Shown one piece after another: positions 59,259 to 64,000 of a stretch of 64,000 bases of DNA. Origin of the DNA: Streptomyces venezuelae (GTDB lineage Bacteria; Actinomycetota; Actinomycetes; Streptomycetales; Streptomycetaceae); contig NZ_CP029191.1 of NCBI RefSeq assembly GCF_008642335.1, forward strand, positions 2,604,001 to 2,668,000. The letters run 5' to 3'. The position numbers and the translations under genes are program-made. The notes under the pieces were generated by a model, which saw only the letters and a list, made by a program, of their open reading frames with translations, was not told where the DNA came from and searched no databases. The stretch's first letter is position 1. The number at the start of each line of letters is the position of its first letter.

Positions 59259-60638
59259 TCAGGCCTCGGTCTTCTCCTCGGCGGCGTCGGAGGTCTGCTC
59301 GCCCTCGGCGGCAGCCGTCTCGTCCTCGTCGTCCTCGAGGTCCACGACCTCACCGTTCGTGTCCTTGACCGTCGCCGCCTCGACGACGACCGCGAGGGCC
59401 TTGCCGCGGGCGACCTCGCCGACGAGCATCGGGACCTGGCCGCCCTCGACGACGGCCTGGGCGAACTGGTCGGGGGACATGCCGGAGGACTGCGCGCGAC
59501 GCATGAGGTGCTCGGTGAGCTCCTCCTGGTTCACGTTCAGCTTCTCCTTGTTGACGAGCTCGTCGAGGACGAACTGCGTCTTGATGCCCTTCTCGGCCTG
59601 CTCCTTGGTCTCGGCGTCGAACTCCTCGCGGGACTTGCCCTGGATCTCCAGGTACTTGTCCAGGTCGAGGCCCATCTGGCCGAGCTGGTGGTGCTCGAGG
59701 TTGTGCGTGCGGGTCTGGATCTCGTCCGCGAGGAGCTTCTCGGGGACGGGGACCTCGACCAGCTCGAGCAGCTTCTCCAGGACGCGCTCCTGGGCCTGCG
59801 TCGCCTGGTCGTACTGCTTCATGTTCTCGAGGCGCTTGCGGCTGTCGGCCTTCAGCTCGTCGAGGGTGTCGAACTCGGAGGCGAGCTGCGCGAAGTCGTC
59901 GTCCAGGGACGGCAGTTCGCGGGCGGCGACCTGGGTGACCTTGACGGTGACCTCGGCCTCCTTGCCGGCCGCCGAGCCGCCCTTGAGCTCGGAGGTGAAG
60001 GTGGCCTCGCCACCGGCCTCCAGGCCCTTCACGGCGTCGTCGATGCCCTCGAGGAGCTCGCCGGAGCCGATCGTGTAGGAGACGCCGGACGCGACGCCGT
60101 CCTCCAGGACCTCGCCCTCGACCTTGGCCTCGAGGTCGATCGTCACGACGTCGCCGTCCTCGGCGGCACGCTCGACCGGGGACGTGGAGGCGAAGCGCTC
60201 GCGCAGCTCCTCGACGGCCTTGTCGACGTCCTCGTCGCTGACCTCGATCGCGTCGACCTCGACCTCGATGCCGGAGTAGTCCGGGATCTCGATGGAGGGA
60301 CGGACGTCGACCTCGGCGGTGAAGTTGAGGGTCTCGTTGTCCTTCAGCTCGGTGATGTCCACCTCGGGCTGGCCCAGGACGTTGAGCTCGGCCTCGTTGA
60401 CGGCCTCGGTGTAGAACTTCGGGAGCGCGTCGTTGACGGCCTCTTCGAGGACGGCGCCACGGCCGAACCGCTGGTCGATGACGCGGGCCGGGATCTTGCC
60501 CTTGCGGAAGCCCTTCACCGTGACCTGCTGGTTGATCTTCTTGTAGGCCGCGTCGAGGCTGTCCTTGAGCTCCTCGAAGGGCACCTCAACAGTGAGCCGA
60601 ACCCGAGTCGGGTTCAGGGTCTCCACGGCGCTCTTCAC
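59259..60638 (-). CDS. tig: Trigger factor
   Basis: A 459-residue ribosome-bound chaperone and PPIase. The N-terminal ribosome-binding signature is [12 protein letters not shown] (G-F-R-x-G-K-x-P). The middle PPIase domain and helical C-terminal arms ([23 protein letters not shown]) follow, and the C-terminus is acidic. I chose the GTG at 60638 ([10 protein letters not shown]), since CAAGGAGACC precedes it. It lies near clpP1P2 on the same strand. Confidence 0.96.
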   Translation of the reverse strand: MKSAVETLNPTRVRLTVEVPFEELKDSLDAAYKKINQQVTVKGFRKGKIPARVIDQRFGRGAVLEEAVNDALPKFYTEAVNEAELNVLGQPEVDITELKDNETLNFTAEVDVRPSIEIPDYSGIEVEVDAIEVSDEDVDKAVEELRERFASTSPVERAAEDGDVVTIDLEAKVEGEVLEDGVASGVSYTIGSGELLEGIDDAVKGLEAGGEATFTSELKGGSAAGKEAEVTVKVTQVAARELPSLDDDFAQLASEFDTLDELKADSRKRLENMKQYDQATQAQERVLEKLLELVEVPVPEKLLADEIQTRTHNLEHHQLGQMGLDLDKYLEIQGKSREEFDAETKEQAEKGIKTQFVLDELVNKEKLNVNQEELTEHLMRRAQSSGMSPDQFAQAVVEGGQVPMLVGEVARGKALAVVVEAATVKDTNGEVVDLEDDEDETAAAEGEQTSDAAEEKTEA

Positions 60639-60765
60639 GGTTCGGTCTCCTTGGGGCTGACTTCTTGGGATTCTGCCCGGCTCAGAGACACACGGGCACA
60701 CAGCTTGCATAGTAACGGCAAGCAGGAGCCGAGCCACAATGCGATCTTGTGGGGGTGATTTCGGT

Positions 60766-60842
60766 GGTCGGGGTGGCGGGATTTGAACCCACGGCCTTCC
60801 GCTCCCAAAGCGGACGCGCTACCAAGCTGCGCCACACCCCGT
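60766..60842 (-). tRNA. tRNA-Pro(TGG)
   Basis: A 77-nt tRNA on the minus strand with encoded CCA (60766-60768). The acceptor is CGGGGTG/CACCCCG with discriminator A. The anticodon loop TTTGGGA gives TGG, within the stem TCCGC/GCGGA. The T-arm is GTGGGTTCAAATCCCGC. Confidence 0.97.
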
Positions 60843-60986
60843 CGGTGCGACACGTAGGGTACATGCCCGCAGGCAGTGCGGCTCCCGGTTAAACGGGGCC
60901 GGTTCCGGGGGGGGCACGTGCGGCGAGGGGCGAGGACCCGCTACGATGCCTGTCGTGCCGCGGCATCCGCTCGTGGCGCGATCTGT

Positions 60987-61057
60987 GCGGGCGTAGCTCA
61001 ATGGTAGAGCCCTAGTCTTCCAAACTAGCTACGCGGGTTCGATTCCCGTCGCCCGCT
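60987..61057 (+). tRNA. tRNA-Gly(TCC)
   Basis: A 71-nt tRNA: acceptor GCGGGCG/CGCCCGC with discriminator T. The anticodon stem CTAGT/ACTAG holds the loop CTTCCAA, giving TCC. The T-arm is CGGGTTCGATTCCCG. CCA is not encoded. TACGAT at 60942 is a possible -10. Confidence 0.97.
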
Positions 61058-61065
61058 CTCACAGG

Positions 61066-61096
61066 GAAACCCCAGGCCGGAACGGTCTGGGGTTTC
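61066..61096. terminator. Terminator after tRNA-Gly
   Basis: A 13-bp stem with one G-T pair (61066-61078 with 61084-61096). It lies between tRNA-Gly (plus) and a convergent small gene, and probably serves both. Confidence 0.75.
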
Positions 61097-61110
61097 TGCG
61101 TTCACGGCTC

Positions 61111-61314
61111 TCAGAAGCTGATCGAGTTGATCGTCTCCGCCACTTCGTTCAAGAAGCGGTTTATGGAAGGTGCCATACCTGTGGAGGCGAGGAAGAAGCC
61201 GAAGAGCACCGCGACGATCGCAGGCCCCGCCTTGAGCGACCCCCCGCGGATCAGCACCACGAGGATGATCGCCAACAGCAGCACCACTGACAGCGAAATG
61301 GCCACACTGATCAC
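61111..61314 (-). CDS. Small two-TM membrane protein
   Basis: A 67-residue protein (VISVAISLSVVLLLAIILVV...). Two hydrophobic helices lie at residues ~3-22 and ~30-45, with a short basic link and a C-terminal soluble tail (NRFLNEVAETINSISF). GTG start at 61314, with AGGG nearby. It ends near the tRNA-Gly terminator. No function can be inferred. Confidence 0.65.
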   Translation of the reverse strand: MISVAISLSVVLLLAIILVVLIRGGSLKAGPAIVAVLFGFFLASTGMAPSINRFLNEVAETINSISF

Positions 61315-61859
61315 ACCCTAGGTCGGTCGCTCTCCCGGCCCGGGGGGTACGACCCCGCACACCCCCGCCACGGACCATCGTGCCACCAACAGGCCCCCTC
61401 TATGCGGCCGGTGACGCAACGTCGGCCAACACGTGACGGCCCTCGCGCGCAAGGGCGCCCAGGGGGCGCATGGGCAGCGCACCGTCGTACAGCAATTCGA
61501 GTATCCGAAGTCATCGGAATTCGACGCGATCGTTGCCACCGCCACACACGACGTTCGCAGGAAATTCGAATTGTCTTGGAGGGCACATCCGACAGGCGCG
61601 GAGAGAGCGCGTTATGCACCATTTAAACCGGATGAGTTGTGACGTACTGGACAGGGTCCGGTCGCGAACCAGCACGTCTCTTTGTCGACCGACGGGATTA
61701 ACCGACGTGATTGCAGGAGATTGAGTCGAGAGAAGTGACGGGGGTTTTACGAATACGCCGGGGCGACGCTAGGGTGCCTCAGATGTTCCACGCTGCCACC
61801 ACCCCCGTAGGCGCAGTGCGGTCCCGGGTCGTCTCACCGAGCTCTTGGTGGGAGGGCCT
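61315..61859. other. 545-bp gene-poor region
   Basis: It lies between the small membrane gene and the acyltransferase. The stretch 61490-61730 is richer in A/T than its surroundings and includes a dyad TCCGA-AGTCA-TCGGA (61504-61518). A short frame 61433-61642 (69 codons) has atypical codon use and no ribosome binding site, so I do not call it a gene. Confidence 0.5.
61746..61775 (+). promoter_or_regulatory. Promoter of acyltransferase gene
   Basis: TTTACG (61746-61751), an 18-bp spacer and TAGGGT (61770-61775) resemble a Streptomyces housekeeping promoter. The start codon is 85 bp downstream. Confidence 0.5.
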
Positions 61860-63068
61860 GTGACCAACTCGGTGCACCCGCACGGACGCCACCGGGCGCC
61901 CCTCCCACCGGCCCAGGTGCCGGCGGCCGGAGTCCCCACTCCCCGCGCCCCCCACCCGCCCCCGCAGGCCGCCCCCACCGCTCCCCCCACCCCGGCAGGC
62001 CGCAGCACCGCCCACGGCGGGCCGAAGCCCGCCAAACAGCGCGACGCGTTCTTCGACAACGCCAAGTACCTGGCGATCGTCCTCGTGGCGATGGCCCACG
62101 CATGGGAACCGCTGACCGATCACAGCCGTACGGCCGAAGCGCTGTACATGACCGTCTACACCTTCCACATGCCGGCGTTCATCGTGATCTCCGGCTACTT
62201 CTCGCGCAGTTTCGACATGCGGGCCGACCGTCTCAAGCGGCTCGTGACCGGTGTCGCCGTGCCGTACGTCCTCTTCGAGATCGCGTACACGCTCTTCAAG
62301 CGCTGGGCGGACGACGACCCCGGCCAGCCCATCAGCCTGCTCGACCCCTGGTACCTCACCTGGTTCCTGGTCGCGCTCTTCGTGTGGCGGCTCACCGTGC
62401 CGCTGTGGAAGATCGTCCGCTGGCCGGTGCCGCTCGCACTGGCCATCGCCACGCTCGCCGTGATCTCACCCGACATCGGCGACGACCTCGACCTGCAGCG
62501 CGTCCTGCAGTTCCTGCCGTTCTTCGTCCTCGGCCTCTTCATGAAGCCCGAGTACTTCCAGCTGGTGCGCCGCCGCGAGGTGCGCCTCCTGTCGATCCCG
62601 GTCTTCGCGAGCGCGCTGCTCCTGGCGTACTGGGCGGCTCCCCGGATGACCTCGGCCTGGTTCTACCGCCGGGACAGCGCCCAGGAACTGGGTGCGCCGT
62701 GGTGGGCCGGTGTCGTGATGACGCTGGCGCTCTTCGGCTGCTCCGTCGTCCTCACCGCGTGCTTCTTCGCGTGGGTGCCGCGCCGGAAGATGTGGTTCAC
62801 GGTCCTCGGCGCCGGCACGCTGTACGGCTACCTGCTGCACGGCTTCCTCGCCAAGGGCTCCCGCTTCTGGGGCTGGTTCGACACCTACGACTGGCTGCAC
62901 CAGCCGCTCGGCGAGATCTTCGTGTCGGTGGTCGCCGCGAGCGTGGTCACGGCGCTCTGCACGCCACCGGTGCAACGGATGTTCCGGTTCGCGATGGAGC
63001 CCAAGATGGAGTGGGCGTTCAAGCGGGACGCGGCGCAACTCGCCCGTGAGCGGGCCAAGTCGACGTAA
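61860..63068 (+). CDS. Acyltransferase family membrane protein
   Basis: A 402-residue acyltransferase-3-type protein. A Pro/Ala-rich N-terminal ~60 residues precede about ten TM helices. The catalytic-type motif is KQRDAFFDNAKYLAIVLVAMAHAWEPL, with His in AMAHAW, and later MPAFIVISGYFSRSF. Family members O-acetylate surface sugars (fucose 4-O-acetylase-like). I chose the GTG at 61860 because GGGAGGGCCT precedes it. Substrate unknown; the sugar genes at 47-50 kb are not adjacent. Confidence 0.85.
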   Translation: MTNSVHPHGRHRAPLPPAQVPAAGVPTPRAPHPPPQAAPTAPPTPAGRSTAHGGPKPAKQRDAFFDNAKYLAIVLVAMAHAWEPLTDHSRTAEALYMTVYTFHMPAFIVISGYFSRSFDMRADRLKRLVTGVAVPYVLFEIAYTLFKRWADDDPGQPISLLDPWYLTWFLVALFVWRLTVPLWKIVRWPVPLALAIATLAVISPDIGDDLDLQRVLQFLPFFVLGLFMKPEYFQLVRRREVRLLSIPVFASALLLAYWAAPRMTSAWFYRRDSAQELGAPWWAGVVMTLALFGCSVVLTACFFAWVPRRKMWFTVLGAGTLYGYLLHGFLAKGSRFWGWFDTYDWLHQPLGEIFVSVVAASVVTALCTPPVQRMFRFAMEPKMEWAFKRDAAQLARERAKST

Positions 63069-63091
63069 GAGAGCTGTCGACGCAACGAGAG

Positions 63092-63571
63092 CTACGGAAC
63101 CGGGGTCTCCCCGAGTCCCAGCAGGGCGCGCATGGTGGCGTACTTCGCCGTCAGGCGCGCCCTTGTCGTCGCGTCGAGGACCGCGAGGCGGGCCGGGTCC
63201 GCGTTGTGCGCCAGGTCCGCCTCCTTCACGAGGCGGGCGCCCGGGGTGGCGAGGATGCGTCGCGCGTACGCCTCCGGGGGCTCGCCCGCGCGTTTGGTGA
63301 GGGCGAGGACGATGTCCTTGGTCCGCCTGGTGAGCGGGGCCTCCGTGAGCCACCGCTCCGACAGGGCGTCGTCCTCGACGGCGTCGTGCAGCCAGGCGGC
63401 CGCGATCTGCTCGTCGTCGCCGCCCCGCCGCCGTACCCCCTCGGCCACGGCCTGCAGGTGTTCGGCGTAGGGGCGGCCCGCCTTGTCCTCCTGGTCGGCG
63501 TGGGCCTCGCGGGCGAGGGCCTCCACCTCCGGCAGGGACAGCGGTTCGGGGCGGTGGCCTGCGGGCGTCAT
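63092..63571 (-). CDS. HD-domain protein (RelA/SpoT-hydrolase-like)
   Basis: A 159-residue HD-fold phosphohydrolase-like protein. The motif is QIAAAWLHDAVEDDA, with the early His in GRPYAEHLQAVAEG, similar to the hydrolase domain of (p)ppGpp enzymes, but with no synthetase domain. A later KEADLAHNADP contains the usual Asp. The ATG at 63571 overlaps the stop of the FtsX-type gene (ATGA), so it is co-transcribed. Substrate unknown. Confidence 0.8.
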   Translation of the reverse strand: MTPAGHRPEPLSLPEVEALAREAHADQEDKAGRPYAEHLQAVAEGVRRRGGDDEQIAAAWLHDAVEDDALSERWLTEAPLTRRTKDIVLALTKRAGEPPEAYARRILATPGARLVKEADLAHNADPARLAVLDATTRARLTAKYATMRALLGLGETPVP

Positions 63572-64000
63572 GCGGCCGACCTTAGCGCCGCCCTCGCCGG
63601 GATCGTCGCCGAGGCCAGGCCCATGACCAGGACCGCGCCCACGAAGGAGCCGTACACGAGCGGCGGGACGTACGGGGACTCGCCGGTCAGGCCCTTCATC
63701 ATCGGGATGAGGGTGGCGAACGCGATGGCCGAGCCGATGACGATGCCCGCGGACGCCACGAGCAGCGCCTCCCAGCGGATCATCCGGAGGACCTGGCGGC
63801 GCGTGGAGCCGATCAGGCGCAGCGTGCCGAGTTCGCGGCGGCGGTCCAGGACCGTCATGACCAGGGTGTTGATCGCGGCGACGGCCGCGAAGCCGCCGAG
63901 TACGGCCGCCATCGTGGTGTTGGCCCAGGCGTTGAGCTCGTTGTCCATGGAGCGTGCGGTGGCGTAGCCGTCGCGGTCCTTGAGGACGCCGAGTCCGGAG
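63568..64000 (-). CDS. FtsX-family ABC transporter permease, C-terminal part (cut by window end)
   Basis: A partial gene, open to the window edge. The visible 143 residues include the FtsX/MacB-type C-terminal domain: MAAVLGGFAAVAAINTLVMTVLDRRRELGTLRLIGSTRRQVLRMIRWEALLV and then two further TM helices, ending in IPARAAL. The true start lies beyond 64000; the internal ATG at 63948 is not the start. It is the permease of an ABC transporter, and its ATPase should lie upstream on the minus strand. It overlaps the HD gene by 4 bp. Confidence 0.88.
   Translation of the reverse strand, partial: SGLGVLKDRDGYATARSMDNELNAWANTTMAAVLGGFAAVAAINTLVMTVLDRRRELGTLRLIGSTRRQVLRMIRWEALLVASAGIVIGSAIAFATLIPMMKGLTGESPYVPPLVYGSFVGAVLVMGLASATIPARAALRSAA

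Noticed and set aside
60766..61057. Prophage or ICE attachment site at the tRNA genes
   Set aside because: No integrase is near, and no repeat of the tRNA 3' ends is seen in the window.
61433..61642. 69-codon frame as a gene
   Set aside because: Unusual A/T third positions, no ribosome binding site and no recognisable motif.

Overview
This is a high-GC actinobacterial chromosome segment, almost certainly from a Streptomyces. The codon third positions are nearly all G or C, GTG starts are common, and many genes have the GTGA/ATGA stop-start overlaps usual in this genus. The gene order nadD-rsfS, proA/proB, obgE-rpmA-rplU-rne, mreBCD-mrdA-rodA, ndk-folC, valS, clpX-clpP2-clpP1-tig is, from memory, the conserved core order of Streptomyces chromosomes. 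I see no integrase, transposase or CRISPR array, and no sign of a large island.

Layout. 1-2.9 kb: a two-gene redox module (a heme-type membrane protein and a NuoF-like flavo/Fe-S protein with a fused ferredoxin). 2.9-4.9 kb: two identical tRNA-Ala(GGC) genes flanking a GT87 mannosyltransferase-like gene and two small zinc-ribbon genes. 5.0-9.1 kb (minus strand): a histidine phosphatase, rsfS, an LCP (cell-wall glycopolymer ligase) protein, nadD and two small membrane proteins. 9.2-15.4 kb: an M48 protease, two related membrane proteins, proA, a conserved unknown and proB. 15.7-17.8 kb: a TagF/TagB-like polymerase on the plus strand. 17.9-26.1 kb (minus): obgE, rpmA, rplU, a secreted PLD-like protein and a 1434-residue RNase E/G. 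26.3-41.4 kb (minus): a DUF2344 protein, a 27-residue-repeat membrane protein, GNAT, radical SAM and CYTH-CHAD proteins, then rodA, mrdA, mreD, mreC, mreB, ndk, a DUF4233 protein and folC. 41.6-49.8 kb is the most accessory-looking part: an extra MreB-like gene, a 48-bp-period repeat array, an orphan histidine kinase, a two-component pair, and a wecB plus GT2 polysaccharide pair. 49.8-60.6 kb: valS, three tandem paralogous PGPYGQ-repeat membrane proteins, clpX, clpP2, clpP1 and tig. 60.7-64 kb: tRNA-Pro, tRNA-Gly, a small membrane protein, an acyltransferase, an HD protein and the end of an FtsX-type permease.

Functional themes. Many genes bear on the cell envelope and on shape: the mre/rodA/PBP2 set, the extra MreB, the LCP and TagF-like genes, wecB/GT2, GT87 and the acyltransferase. 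The rest is translation, proteolysis and housekeeping. The least explained elements are the repeat membrane protein at 27172-28317, the triple paralog array at 52591-55928, the extra MreB-like gene, and the 48-bp repeat array at 42789-43040.
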